A stretch of DNA of 64,000 nt from Flavobacterium enshiense DK69 (GCF_000498495.1 NZ_AVCS01000006.1:62001-126000), one strand, 5' to 3'. Positions 31,628 to 41,683 are shown, numbered from the stretch's first letter. The notes: generated from the sequence alone by a model not told the origin. A program made the numbers and translations.

Positions 31628-34318
31628 ATGAAAAAAATCTTACTAACTGGAGCTTTTCTGATGTCAGCTTTGGTTTATTCACAAAATTTAGATTCCACAT
31701 TTGGTACCAATGGCGGTGTTGTGGTTTCACAGTTCTCTACATCTAAAACTAGCGATTTGGTTGCCGGGGCGGCCTTACAATCAGATGGGAAGATGGTTTA
31801 TGTTGGAAGATCAGTCGCTTTTTCAAGCTTTTCGTTTATTGCCAGAACTGATGCTTCAGGTGTTTTGGATACGTCATTTAATACTTTCGGATTTAGGACA
31901 ATCAGCGGAAGTGGTTTTGAAGCTGTAGCCATTCAATCAGATGGAAAAATCCTGGCAGTTGGTCAGTCCAACATTTACCGATTTAATACGGACGGTAGTT
32001 TTGACAACACCTTTTCCGGGGATGGGATTTATTCGGTTACAATTGCCGGTTACAGCCCTTCTTTAAAGTCGATAGCCTTACAGTCTAGCGGTAAAATAGT
32101 TTTGGGAGGATTTGTGTCTAATGGCGGCGATAACGATTTCGCTTTGATTCGATTAAATGCTGACGGAAGTGCTGATACTGCTTTTGATTTTGATGGAATT
32201 GCAACATTGGCTGTTGGTTCTGAGGATGATGAAGCGGTTACGTTAGCAATTCAGGGTGATGGTAAAATCGTATTAGGCGGCCAGTCGTTTAATGGAAGTG
32301 ATTATGATTTCGCCGTAGCCCGATTTAATTCGATAGGAACTTTAGACACGTCTTTCGGTACAAACGGAACTACTGTATCTCCTTTCGGATCAGCCTTGGA
32401 TTTGGGCCGCGCACTTGATATTCAAAGTGATGGTAAGATCTTAATGTTGGGAGCCAGTAACAGTACGCTATCAATAGCAAGATATAATACTAATGGTCAG
32501 TTAGACACCTCTTTCGGCACCGACGGGCTGCTTTTAACAACAACTCCATTAACAGTAGGAAATCCGACTAATTCATTTTATTTTTCAAAACCGGTTGTTA
32601 AGTATCTTTCTGACGGTAAAATTTTGGTTTCGGGAACGTCTAGTAATGATTACGCGTTGTTTAGGTTTAATGCCGACGGAAGCGTAGATAACTCTTTTGG
32701 CTCTAACGGAACCACTTTATACAATCTTGAAACTTTGGATCGACAAGGGTTTTTATTCGTAAAATCAGACGGAAAAATCATATGTGGCGGTTCAAGTCTT
32801 GATGGAGCAACATCTGATTTTCAAAGAGGGGTTCAACTTCAGTTCACAAGTAACGGTCTTTTTGAATCTTTAACAAGTTTCAATCTTAAACAAGGGGCAG
32901 ATCGGGGTATAGCTGTAATTGAACAGTCAAGTGGGAAGACTGTAGTTTTAGGCCAATCCAAAGAGGGAGCAGGATTCAATAACACTCTGGTTCGTTACAA
33001 CACTAATGGTAGTTTAGACACAACTTTTGGAGTTAACGGGATGCTGAACCTTGGAATTTCAAATGTGTATAAGATGATACAACAACCTGATGGAAAAATT
33101 ATACTGATCACTACCGGAGCGGATTTGATTCGTTTGAATGCAGACGGTCAAGCCGATTTGTCATTCGGTGTGAACAGTATTACGAATATGAAGGCAGACT
33201 CTAATAATATTGTGAGTTTTATCGATGCAATTGAGATTGGTCCGGATAATAAAATTTATGTAGCTTTCGACTATGACAGTTCAGCGACTACCAATGGGAC
33301 TTTGTTTGATTTTGGGCTTTTGCGTTTGAATAGCAACGGAACTTTGGATACTACTTTTGGGAATAATGGTAAGGTAAATACCCGTTTTAACTTTTACTCG
33401 GCAGCAGAAATGAATTTCCCGGCAGATCTGTACATTCAAGCAGATGGTAAAATTATTTTGACCGGACCGCTTTATATTCCTCTAAACGGTTCGTATGTAG
33501 GGACTACAGAATTTACCAACGGGATAGTGCGTTATAATACGGATGGGACAATCGATACCACTTTCGGTACAAACGGTAAGGTGACAACGCAAATCGGGAC
33601 TTACAATCACCCTTTTAAAATCGAGGGAACACTAAATAATAAGTTCATTATCAATTCAGGAATATCTACATCTAATTTGCATAGTCTGACACGATATAAT
33701 AGCAACGGTAGTGTGGATACTTCTTTTGGTGTAAACGGATCAGTTGCTGATCAACCCGGGCAGATTTACAGCACGATGGTTGTTCAGTCGGACGGGAAAA
33801 TTCTAAAAGGAGGGCGTTCTGGCAATCAGTTCTCTATCAGCCGTTATAATGCTGATGGTTCTCCAGATACTTCTTTCGGAACGTCCGGAATACTTTCTAC
33901 TCCAATTTATTATAATTCTTCAATTGCCGATTTAATATTGTTGCAAAGTGGAAAATTGCTCGCGACAGGCTATGCATTTAACGGTTCTAATGATGTACTG
34001 GCACAGGTAAGGTATACTGACATAACGCTTGGGACTCTCAATTTTGAAGGGAACAACAACGTTTTATTGGTATATCCAAATCCTATAAAACAAGCGGCTA
34101 CTTTTGAATACACTTTAGAAAATAACGAAACTATTTCCATTGATATCGTAGATTTACAAGGAAAAGTAGTAAAGTCCATTTTGAAAAATAAAGAACAATC
34201 GGTTGGAAATCACAAACAAAGCATTGATTTATCCGAAGGGTTTGCTGCTGGAATTTATATTCTTAATTTCTCTTCTGCTAAAGGGAATCAGTCAGTTAGA
34301 ATAATGAAGGTTGATTAA
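31628..34318 (+). CDS. Secreted delta-60-repeat protein with T9SS sorting domain
   Basis: About 896 residues. I chose the ATG at 31628 because it gives a clean signal peptide (KKILLTGAFLMSALVYSQ); an ATG at 31598 would add ten residues. The body is a string of delta-60 repeats of the form LDTSFGTNG with intervening QSDGKI(V/L)xxG strands; I count at least thirteen DxxF(G) units, which probably build a beta-propeller. The C-terminal ~85 residues are a type A T9SS sorting domain (VYPNPIKQAATFEY... AAGIYILNF). It is exported by T9SS and held on or released from the surface. The ligand or substrate is unknown. Confidence 0.88.
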   Translation: MKKILLTGAFLMSALVYSQNLDSTFGTNGGVVVSQFSTSKTSDLVAGAALQSDGKMVYVGRSVAFSSFSFIARTDASGVLDTSFNTFGFRTISGSGFEAVAIQSDGKILAVGQSNIYRFNTDGSFDNTFSGDGIYSVTIAGYSPSLKSIALQSSGKIVLGGFVSNGGDNDFALIRLNADGSADTAFDFDGIATLAVGSEDDEAVTLAIQGDGKIVLGGQSFNGSDYDFAVARFNSIGTLDTSFGTNGTTVSPFGSALDLGRALDIQSDGKILMLGASNSTLSIARYNTNGQLDTSFGTDGLLLTTTPLTVGNPTNSFYFSKPVVKYLSDGKILVSGTSSNDYALFRFNADGSVDNSFGSNGTTLYNLETLDRQGFLFVKSDGKIICGGSSLDGATSDFQRGVQLQFTSNGLFESLTSFNLKQGADRGIAVIEQSSGKTVVLGQSKEGAGFNNTLVRYNTNGSLDTTFGVNGMLNLGISNVYKMIQQPDGKIILITTGADLIRLNADGQADLSFGVNSITNMKADSNNIVSFIDAIEIGPDNKIYVAFDYDSSATTNGTLFDFGLLRLNSNGTLDTTFGNNGKVNTRFNFYSAAEMNFPADLYIQADGKIILTGPLYIPLNGSYVGTTEFTNGIVRYNTDGTIDTTFGTNGKVTTQIGTYNHPFKIEGTLNNKFIINSGISTSNLHSLTRYNSNGSVDTSFGVNGSVADQPGQIYSTMVVQSDGKILKGGRSGNQFSISRYNADGSPDTSFGTSGILSTPIYYNSSIADLILLQSGKLLATGYAFNGSNDVLAQVRYTDITLGTLNFEGNNNVLLVYPNPIKQAATFEYTLENNETISIDIVDLQGKVVKSILKNKEQSVGNHKQSIDLSEGFAAGIYILNFSSAKGNQSVRIMKVD

Positions 34319-34340
34319 AACCTTTTTTAACAAACTATGC

Positions 34341-34376
34341 AAAATCGGTCAAGAGTAATTTTGACCGATTTTTTTA
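34341..34376. terminator. Bidirectional terminator
   Basis: AAAATCGGTCAA (34341-34352) pairs with TTGACCGATTTT (34361-34372), with an 8-base loop and Ts after. It separates the convergent delta-60 and RND outer membrane genes. Confidence 0.87.
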
Positions 34377-34394
34377 TGCGGATTATAGTGTTTT

Positions 34395-35762
34395 TTAATT
34401 CCAGCCACCTCCTAAAGCTCTGTATAAGTCTACCGTAGCGCTTAATTGTTGTTGGGTCAGTCTGGAAAGTTCCAATTCGGCTTCATATAAATTTCGCTGA
34501 ACATCCAGTACTTCAAGATAGGAAACATAACCATTGTAATATCTGGCATTGGATAATTCAAGATTCTTTCTGGCTGCCATCACTTGTTTATTGCGTGCCT
34601 GCCATTCTTCTTTGTATGTTTTTACATCTTTTAGTGACTGCTCTACCTCGGAAACAGCTATGAGGTATGCTTTCTGATAAAAGAGCTTGGATTGTTCGGC
34701 TTCCTGTCTGAAGATCTCTACCCTGCGTTTGTTTTTTCCGAAATTGAATATCGGACCAACCACACCTGCCGAAGCATTCTGCAAGTAGGAGCTGTTTAAG
34801 AACAGGTCACTTAATTCAGAATTGGCAAAACCAGCCATCGCCGCAATGTTGAAAGAAGGATAACGCATCGCCTGGGCAACGCCGATTCTCTCGTTGGCGG
34901 CCATATAACGGAGTTCTGCTTCTCTGATATCCGGTCGGTTTTCCAGCAGTTTTGAAGGCAGCGAAAGCGGGATGTCGACGGTAATCCTCTGATCGTTGTT
35001 GGATTTGCCGCGCTCAATCGGTCCCGGAACTTGTCCGATTAAAACGGAAATAACGTTTTCCAAAAAAGTGATTTGTCTTTCGATACGGGGAATTCCGGCT
35101 TCGGCAATGGCTACTTGTTGTTCAATTTGAACTTTGTCAACTTCCGATGTATAACCTTTTATAAATCGTTCGTTAATAATGTTGAACGATTCTTGTCTGG
35201 CAATTAAGGTTTTCTTTGTAATATCCAATTGATTGTCGAGATCCCTTAACTGAAAATAAGAAACTGCTATATTGCTGATAATGCCTGTCAATATTACTTT
35301 TCGGGCCTCATCAGTCGCTAATAATTCGGCATTTAATGCTTTGTTTTCGTGGCGGACTTTGCCCCAGAAGTCCAATTCCCAATTCATATTCACGCCTACA
35401 TTAGATGGGATGAAAGCGTCCTTATTGGCGTTTATGGTACCGCCGTAAGAGAATGAAGGGAGTAGATCGGCTTTCGAATAGCCTAATTCTGCCCGAGCAC
35501 GTTCCAATCGGGCCATTGCGATTTTCAGGTCGTAGTTGTTTTCTATGCCTTTGTTGATAAGCCCTTCAAGAACATCGTCGTCGAAAACATCAAACCATTT
35601 CAGATTGACAACTGATTTGGCTGTATCTATGGGGATTTCTGTATTTTGATACCTTTCGGCTTTTTGTTCCTCGGGTCTTGAATATTTCGGACCTACCATA
35701 CAACCCATCGGAAGCAGTGCCAGTCCTAAAACGACAATACCTATTTTTAATCTCTTACTCAT
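34395..35762 (-). CDS. RND efflux outer membrane lipoprotein (NodT/OprM type)
   Basis: A TolC-like outer membrane channel of about 455 residues. The start is the ATG at 35762, which gives a lipoprotein signal ending in LPMGC (Cys21); a GTG at 35783 would prepend seven residues. The NodT-family marks are VGPKYSRPE, then LIEGL-type helices, LPSKLLENRPDIREAELRYM, ANERIGVAQAMRYPSF, and the repeated half at LSNARYYNGYVSYLEVLDVQ. It overlaps the end of the pump gene by eight bases and is the last gene of the adaptor-pump-channel operon. Confidence 0.9.
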   Translation of the reverse strand: MSKRLKIGIVVLGLALLPMGCMVGPKYSRPEEQKAERYQNTEIPIDTAKSVVNLKWFDVFDDDVLEGLINKGIENNYDLKIAMARLERARAELGYSKADLLPSFSYGGTINANKDAFIPSNVGVNMNWELDFWGKVRHENKALNAELLATDEARKVILTGIISNIAVSYFQLRDLDNQLDITKKTLIARQESFNIINERFIKGYTSEVDKVQIEQQVAIAEAGIPRIERQITFLENVISVLIGQVPGPIERGKSNNDQRITVDIPLSLPSKLLENRPDIREAELRYMAANERIGVAQAMRYPSFNIAAMAGFANSELSDLFLNSSYLQNASAGVVGPIFNFGKNKRRVEIFRQEAEQSKLFYQKAYLIAVSEVEQSLKDVKTYKEEWQARNKQVMAARKNLELSNARYYNGYVSYLEVLDVQRNLYEAELELSRLTQQQLSATVDLYRALGGGWN

Positions 35763-38700
35763 GGCTTGTGGAATTTGGTTCACTATTATTTTCAGGCGTA
35801 ATGGCTTCCTCTTTCTTTTTTCCGAAGCTTTCTATGAATACAAATAGTACAGGGATAAAACACACTCCTAATACGGTGGCGACCAACATTCCGCTAAACA
35901 CCGCCGTTCCCATTACTTTACGGGCCTGTGCACCGGCACCGGAAGCCGTTAGCAGTGGAACTACTCCCAAAATGAAGGCAAACGCGGTCATCAGGATAGG
36001 TCGGAAACGCAATTTCGCAGCAGTTAATGCCGATTCCAGCAACGGAACCCCTTTTTCGTATTCGGCTTTGGCAAATTCTACAATCAAAATGGCATTTTTG
36101 GCGGCCAGTCCGATGAGCAATACCAATCCGATTTGCGCAAAAACGTTGTTGACATAATCAGGACTGAACAATTTGCAGAGGAACAATCCCAGGAACGCCC
36201 CAAATACGGCAAACGGAGTTCCCAACAAAACACTGAATGGGAGTTTCCAACTTTCATACTGCGCAGCAAGAATCAGGAACACAAAGACCAAGGCCATTAT
36301 GAAAACCACATTTCCTTTTCCTTCGGCTGCTTTTTCCTGAAAACTCATGGCCGACCATTCATAGCCCATACTTTGCGGCAGGACTTCTTTTGCTGTTTCT
36401 TCCAGCGCTTTTAATGCCTGAGACGAACTATATCCGGGAGCCGGCGATCCCCCAATTTCAGCCGAACGGTATAAATTGAATCGGTTGGTGAATTCGGGAC
36501 CGGTTTCACGTTTGATTGTCGCAATGGAAGACAGTGGGACCATGTTGCCGTCCTTCGATTTTATAAAAATTTTACTGATATCCGTAGGGTTGATGAATTC
36601 ATCCGGAACCCCTTGAATTAAAACGATATACTGTCGTCCGTAACGGTTGAATTCGTTGATATATTGTCCTCCCAAATTGGCTCCGACCGTAGTGTTCACA
36701 TCCGCCAGGGAAAGATTCAGTTCCTTTACTTTATCCCTATCAATTTCCAGGCGTATCTGAGGAACATTGGCATTAAATGTGGTTCGGATGGTACCTATTT
36801 CAGGACGTTTTTTGGCGGCATCCATAAAATTCTTGGTGTTCTCGGCCAGGTATTGCGGAGTGTTTCCTCCTTTGTCCTGTAACATTATGGTAAAACCGGC
36901 TGCATTTCCGATACCTGCAATAGGAGGAGGGCCGAAGGCGAAGACCGTAGCTTCGGTAATTTGAGTCGTGAATTTAGCATTCAATTCCTTCATGATCTGT
37001 GCTACGCTTTTGTCTCTGTGACTCCATTCCACCGGAGAAATGAAGATCAATGCATTGCTTGTGGCATTGGAATTTTTCAGCAAACTGAATCCGGCATTTG
37101 TGGTATAGAATTCGATGTTTTTATCTTGGGCAAGTATTTGTTCTATTTTTTTACAGACCTCGCTCGTTCTTTCCAATGACGAGGCTGAAGGCAATTCGAC
37201 GTTGATGTAGAAGTATCCTTCGTCTTCTTCAGGAACGAATCCGGTTGGAACTTTTTTTCCTAAAATGACAATAACTCCAACAACTATTCCGATGAAGATT
37301 AGGCTTCGCATGGTTTTTTTAATCAGATAACCTGCCAAGCCGGTGTATTTATTAGTGACCGAATCAAATACCCGGTTAAAGCCAGCGAAAAATCGGGCCA
37401 GCCAGCCTTTTTGTTCCTTGGCGGGTTTAAGTAACAATGCACATAAAGCCGGACTCAATGTTAGAGCATTGATGGCAGACAAAATAACCGATATTGCAAT
37501 CGTGATGGCAAACTGCTGGTACAGTCGTCCCGTAATTCCGGGGGTCAATGCTACCGGTATGAATACTGCGGTAAGTACCACGGCAATGGCAATTACCGGT
37601 CCGGCCACTTCTTTCATGGCCTGATTGGTAGCTTCCCTCGGTGTTTTTCCGTGTTCGATGTGGTGCATGACCGCCTCCACAACAACAATAGCGTCGTCAA
37701 CCACGATACCAATTGCCAGTACCAGGCCTAATAGTGACAGTACGTTTACTGAAAACCCTAAAAGCGGGAAGAACATGAATACCCCGATTAATGAAACAGG
37801 TACGGTGATCAATGGGATTAAAGTTGCCTTCCAGTTCTGAAGGAAGATGAATACTACCAAGATTACCAAAATCACGGCTTCAAAAAGCGTGTGGACAATC
37901 TCATTGATTCCTTCAGAAACAGCTAAAGTGGTATCCAAAGAAACGTCATATTCTAAATCGTTCGGGAATTTTTCACTTAATTGTGCAATGGTCTTTTTCA
38001 CATTTTCCGCTACTTCCAAAGCATTGGATCCCGGCATTTGCTTGATCCCGATAACTCCGGCCGGCTTACCATTTAAACGGGCCTGAGTGAAATAGTTTTC
38101 CGTTCCCAGTGAAACGGTGGCCACATCTTTTAGTCGGATTTGCTGGTTTTTTATATTCGACTTAACGATGATGTTTTCAAAATCCTCCTGCGTGACTAAT
38201 CGGTCACTTAACATAACGTTGTAAGTGAATTCGTTTCCGTTTTTTGCCGGCGGGCCTCCGAATTTACCTCCGGGCGCAATTGCATTTTGTTCCTGAATGG
38301 CATTCATTACATCCAGAGCAGTCATGTCATATTTGGCCAAAACATCTGGTTTTATCCATACACGCATGGCGTAATTGCTTCCTCCGTACAGCAGTACCTC
38401 TCCAACTCCTTTAATACGGGCCAAAGGATCCACAATATTGATGGTAGCATAATTATTTAAAAAGTCAGCATTGTAGGTGTTATTTGGCGAATGCAATGAA
38501 ATCAGAAGCATGGGAACCAACAACGATTTTTTGGTGGAAACCCCTGTGGTTCTTACGTCTTGCGGTAATTTAGGAGTAGCCTCCGCAACCCTGTTTTGGG
38601 TAAGCATGGTAGCTACATCCAAATTGGTTCCGATATCAAATGTAACGGAAAGCCCCATGTTACCGTCACCGGCATTAGTGGATTGCATGTATAGCATGTT

Positions 38701-38919
38701 TTCCACCCCATTTACTTTTTGCTCGATGGGCGTGGCAACGGCTTGTTCCACATTGATGGCATTAGCTCCCCTGTAACTTCCGTTTATGTTGATGATAGGC
38801 GGCGCAATGTCAGGGAATTTAGATACCGGAGTGGATCTTAATGAAAGAAACCCGATAATTACGATTAAAATGGAGAGCACAATGGCGACAATGGGCCTCC
38901 TTACGAAAAAATGATCCAT
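35755..38919 (-). CDS. RND efflux pump, HAE1 (AcrB-like) inner membrane subunit
   Basis: A 1054-residue proton-driven multidrug transporter. It has the twelve-helix RND layout with two large periplasmic loops. Visible marks are the N-terminus MDHFFVRRPIVAIVLSI, the TM4 relay LGLVLAIGIVVDDAIVVVEA with the paired Asp, GVNxxSLLGLVLAI context, and the second-half LLIGLAAKNAILIVEFA. Length is typical of HAE1 pumps (E. coli AcrB 1049). It follows the adaptor gene by two bases. The substrate range cannot be read from sequence. Confidence 0.95.
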   Translation of the reverse strand: MDHFFVRRPIVAIVLSILIVIIGFLSLRSTPVSKFPDIAPPIININGSYRGANAINVEQAVATPIEQKVNGVENMLYMQSTNAGDGNMGLSVTFDIGTNLDVATMLTQNRVAEATPKLPQDVRTTGVSTKKSLLVPMLLISLHSPNNTYNADFLNNYATINIVDPLARIKGVGEVLLYGGSNYAMRVWIKPDVLAKYDMTALDVMNAIQEQNAIAPGGKFGGPPAKNGNEFTYNVMLSDRLVTQEDFENIIVKSNIKNQQIRLKDVATVSLGTENYFTQARLNGKPAGVIGIKQMPGSNALEVAENVKKTIAQLSEKFPNDLEYDVSLDTTLAVSEGINEIVHTLFEAVILVILVVFIFLQNWKATLIPLITVPVSLIGVFMFFPLLGFSVNVLSLLGLVLAIGIVVDDAIVVVEAVMHHIEHGKTPREATNQAMKEVAGPVIAIAVVLTAVFIPVALTPGITGRLYQQFAITIAISVILSAINALTLSPALCALLLKPAKEQKGWLARFFAGFNRVFDSVTNKYTGLAGYLIKKTMRSLIFIGIVVGVIVILGKKVPTGFVPEEDEGYFYINVELPSASSLERTSEVCKKIEQILAQDKNIEFYTTNAGFSLLKNSNATSNALIFISPVEWSHRDKSVAQIMKELNAKFTTQITEATVFAFGPPPIAGIGNAAGFTIMLQDKGGNTPQYLAENTKNFMDAAKKRPEIGTIRTTFNANVPQIRLEIDRDKVKELNLSLADVNTTVGANLGGQYINEFNRYGRQYIVLIQGVPDEFINPTDISKIFIKSKDGNMVPLSSIATIKRETGPEFTNRFNLYRSAEIGGSPAPGYSSSQALKALEETAKEVLPQSMGYEWSAMSFQEKAAEGKGNVVFIMALVFVFLILAAQYESWKLPFSVLLGTPFAVFGAFLGLFLCKLFSPDYVNNVFAQIGLVLLIGLAAKNAILIVEFAKAEYEKGVPLLESALTAAKLRFRPILMTAFAFILGVVPLLTASGAGAQARKVMGTAVFSGMLVATVLGVCFIPVLFVFIESFGKKKEEAITPENNSEPNSTSHE

Positions 38920-38921
38920 AA

Positions 38922-40070
38922 TTATTCGGTTTGATTTGAGACATTTTTTTCACTGCTTTCAGCAAATGGAACAGGTTCAACAACGGAACCCGGCTGAACA
39001 AATAAGGTACCTACTATGGCTACACGGTCACCCGATTCCAGTCCTTTAGATATGACCCAATCCGTTCCTATTTTTTCACCTACTTCTACTACTTTCACCT
39101 GTATCTTCTTAGCTTGGTCAATGGCATAAACCTGATAAATACCCTGCATTTCGGTAACAGCCTTTTGCGGGATTACAACAGCGTCTTTTTGAGTCGTTAT
39201 CACTATACGGATTTTTACAAATTGCCCCGAACGTATGATTCTTTCGGGATTGGGGAATTGAGCTTCGAAGGTTACGGTTCCCGTGGTGGGATCGACACTG
39301 GCATCGGCAAAATTCATTTTTCCTTTATGTTGGTAGGTACTTCCGTCGGATAGGATCAATTCTAAGTCGGTTAATGTGGGTGGGTTTGGTCCAAATTTTT
39401 TCTGATATTGTAAAAAGGAGGCTTCACTGACAGCGAAACGCACGCGCACCTCGTTTAATCTGGAAACGGTGTTCAGATGCGCCGTATTTCCTATTCTTGA
39501 AATATAATCCCCGATTCGGGCGTTACTAATACCTATAACACCGTCAACAGGAGCGTAAATATTACAGTAGCCTCGTTCTATTTGTTGGTTTCTCAGGCTA
39601 GCTTGGGCACTAGCAAGGCTGGATTTTGTAGTTTTTACCCTGGCAATGGCTGCGTCGAGTTCTCTTTTACTTACCGCATTCATTTCGGCCAGAGGTTTTA
39701 TTCTTTTTAATTCTTCTTCTGCATTTACGTAGTTGCTATTAAAAGCGGCCACTTGTCCTTTTTCGCGCTCTACCTTTGTGTCATATTCGATAGGATCAAT
39801 CGTATACAACAACTGTCCTTTTCTTACTCTGTCGCCCTCTTTAAAGTGGATGCCCTGCAGGATGCCGTCCACCCTTGCTACCAGATCAACGTCTAAATCT
39901 CCAAATGTCTGCGCAGGATATTCCCTGAAAACTGGGATATCGCTTTTCTCAACTACAACGTATGGGACTTTTATAGGAGGGATAACTTTTTCTTCTTTCT
40001 TGCAGGAAATCCATATGCATGATAAGAAGAACAGTATCAACACGACTTTTGATTTTTTTAGAGCATTCAT
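38922..40070 (-). CDS. RND efflux periplasmic adaptor (MFP/AcrA-like) lipoprotein
   Basis: A 382-residue membrane fusion protein bridging the pump and the outer membrane channel. The signal region (LILFFLSCIWISC) has Cys18 and Cys23; Cys23 followed by KKEE fits lipid attachment best. The barrel-sandwich hybrid has VDLVARVDGILQGIHFKEGD, then RVRKGQLLYTIDP. The helical hairpin and the beta-barrel (FPNPERIIRSGQFVKIRI) complete the family pattern. It is the first gene of the three-gene operon. A near-consensus promoter lies at 40294-40322 with inverted repeats between it and the start codon. Confidence 0.93.
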   Translation of the reverse strand: MNALKKSKVVLILFFLSCIWISCKKEEKVIPPIKVPYVVVEKSDIPVFREYPAQTFGDLDVDLVARVDGILQGIHFKEGDRVRKGQLLYTIDPIEYDTKVEREKGQVAAFNSNYVNAEEELKRIKPLAEMNAVSKRELDAAIARVKTTKSSLASAQASLRNQQIERGYCNIYAPVDGVIGISNARIGDYISRIGNTAHLNTVSRLNEVRVRFAVSEASFLQYQKKFGPNPPTLTDLELILSDGSTYQHKGKMNFADASVDPTTGTVTFEAQFPNPERIIRSGQFVKIRIVITTQKDAVVIPQKAVTEMQGIYQVYAIDQAKKIQVKVVEVGEKIGTDWVISKGLESGDRVAIVGTLFVQPGSVVEPVPFAESSEKNVSNQTE

Positions 40071-40123
40071 CTTGGTTTACTTTTTAAAAATTATAAAATA
40101 GCCGATTCTTATTTCTTTCCAAT

Positions 40124-40144
40124 TTGGCATTTCCTGAGTGCCAA
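40124..40144. promoter_or_regulatory. Inverted repeat TTGGCA-N9-TGCCAA
   Basis: Perfect 6-base half-sites with a 9-base spacer, 54 bases upstream of the adaptor gene start and inside its predicted leader. It shares the TGCCA core with the palindrome at 40243-40256. It could be a repressor site or an RNA hairpin. Confidence 0.4.
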
Positions 40145-40242
40145 TTATTTGATAGCGTTGCATGCTTTTAGGAACTTATCGAAAACAAACAATTAAGTCC
40201 TGGAAATAATTTAAACGTGATTGGGGCAATAACTTTAAAAAA

Positions 40243-40256
40243 TGCCATTTATGGCA
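40243..40256. promoter_or_regulatory. Palindrome TGCCAT-TT-ATGGCA, possible operator
   Basis: A perfect 6-base inverted repeat with a two-base centre, located about 30-45 bases downstream of the predicted transcription start of the RND operon, a position suited to a repressor operator. Confidence 0.45.
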
Positions 40257-40293
40257 CCATGAATTCTTAAAAAATAGTAGGTATGCTTTCATA

Positions 40294-40322
40294 CAAATAT
40301 AAAAAATCTTACATTAATCCAA
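40294..40322 (-). promoter_or_regulatory. RND operon promoter (TTG, 18 bp, TATATTTG)
   Basis: The minus strand has TTG (40322-40320), 18 bases, then TATATTTG (40301-40294), an exact match to the Bacteroidetes -33/-7 consensus. Transcription should start near 40287, leaving a leader of about 217 bases before the adaptor ATG. Confidence 0.68.
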
Positions 40323-40406
40323 CTGTTTTTGAGATAATTACACTTTATTTTCGATGTAATACTTTACTTTGTTTAAATGAGCATCATTGTTTTTTATGAA
40401 CTTGGT

Positions 40407-41510
40407 TTATGTTTGTTCCGGAATGAAATAAAACAATAGGGCAATAAGCATGTACAATGTGATCATCTGTATTCCTTTGTACCAGTTTGACGTGCCGTCA
40501 TTGGAAACAACCGTAGTAAGCAGTACTGCCATAAACATGGCGCCTGTTTCTGCCCGGTTGAAGTTTAAAAACATCGGTTGTGGTCCAATGAAAAAACTGA
40601 GTAATATAAGTAAAGGAGTTACAAACAGCGCAATTTGTATAGAACTGCCAAGAGCTATACCTATGGTAAGATCCACTTTGTTTTTTGCTCCCATGGCAAT
40701 GGCCGAGAGACTTTCTGCTGCACCTCCGATTACAGCCACAAACACAATTCCGATAAAGGCAGGAGTCATGCCCAGTTCTTTTCCGGTTCCTTCGGCTGCG
40801 CCCACCAAAATTTCGCTCATAAATGCTGCGGTTACGGAGGCTGCAACAAGAGCTCCGATGGCTTTTTCTTTGCTCCAGGGTTTGTGTTCTTCACCCAGTC
40901 TATTGTCAGCATTTTTATTGATGCTTTTAAATAGATCAGGATGTGTCTTAATCATGAAAAACAGGTAGGACGCGTAAGCTACTAACAGACCAATGGCAAG
41001 CAGTATGTTGAGGCTGCTCTCGTTGTCCTTATAGACATCACCCATGTTGACAATAAAAAAACGGTGAAATGCACTGGGAATAATTATGCTGCAAACCGCC
41101 AAAAACATCATGGAATTGTAGGTGTGAATGGTAACCGGATTGTATTCTTGGATACGGTGTTTAATGCCGCCAATGAAAAAAGCAACCCCTGTAGCCAATA
41201 ATAAATTAGCAAGTATGGCCCCTGCAATAGATGCTAGTACCATTTGATACATTCCGGCATTCAGCGCGATAATGGCAATGATTAATTCGGGAGCGTTGCC
41301 AAATGTAGCATTCAAAAGACCTCCAATGGCATCTCCTGTATAATGGGCCAGATTTTCGGTTGATTCGCCGATCAGTTTTGCAATGGGAATGATGGATAGG
41401 GCTGCTGAAAAGAAAATGAGAGAATCTTCCACGCTTTTTTTTTCCAATATAATCGTTATCGGAATAAAAATGAAGAGCCAAAACACAGAAGGTTTTAAGT
41501 ATTTTCTCAT
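40407..41510 (-). CDS. cax: Calcium/proton exchanger (Cax family)
   Basis: A 367-residue antiporter that exports Ca2+ in exchange for protons at the inner membrane. It has about eleven hydrophobic segments and the two alpha-repeat signatures of the CaCA superfamily: GLLNATFGNAPELIIAIIAL in the first half and VAVIGGAAESLSAIAMGAK in the second, each with its essential Glu. Length and order fit Cax/ChaA-type proteins. It is a single gene, transcribed away from the trhO operon; a weak TACCTTTA box precedes it. Confidence 0.93.
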   Translation of the reverse strand: MRKYLKPSVFWLFIFIPITIILEKKSVEDSLIFFSAALSIIPIAKLIGESTENLAHYTGDAIGGLLNATFGNAPELIIAIIALNAGMYQMVLASIAGAILANLLLATGVAFFIGGIKHRIQEYNPVTIHTYNSMMFLAVCSIIIPSAFHRFFIVNMGDVYKDNESSLNILLAIGLLVAYASYLFFMIKTHPDLFKSINKNADNRLGEEHKPWSKEKAIGALVAASVTAAFMSEILVGAAEGTGKELGMTPAFIGIVFVAVIGGAAESLSAIAMGAKNKVDLTIGIALGSSIQIALFVTPLLILLSFFIGPQPMFLNFNRAETGAMFMAVLLTTVVSNDGTSNWYKGIQMITLYMLIALLFYFIPEQT

Positions 41511-41683
41511 TTTAAGAGGCTGGTATTTAACCTAATAAAGGTAAAGAAATAATTCAGAAGTAGCAGATTATTCTTATATCTGGCATTTTTTATCGTTGAA
41601 AAACACCAGTTTGAAATTTCGCATTAAATGAATTCTGAAGTCTTCCGAATGTAATTTTTTAAAACATTGAGAATCAGTTTGTT

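Larger units (their letters stand above)
40071..40406. other. Regulatory gap upstream of the RND operon
   Basis: This 336-base stretch has no supported gene. It contains, reading toward the adaptor gene, a minus-strand promoter (40294-40322), a palindrome TGCCAT-TT-ATGGCA (40243-40256) and an inverted repeat TTGGCA-N9-TGCCAA (40124-40144). The remainder is AT-rich and also serves as the region after the cax gene. Confidence 0.7.

Noticed and set aside
31628-34318. Regular repeats considered as a DNA satellite or CRISPR-like array
   Set aside because: The periodicity is at protein level (delta-60 repeats with diverged DNA); there are no identical repeats with unique spacers of constant length.
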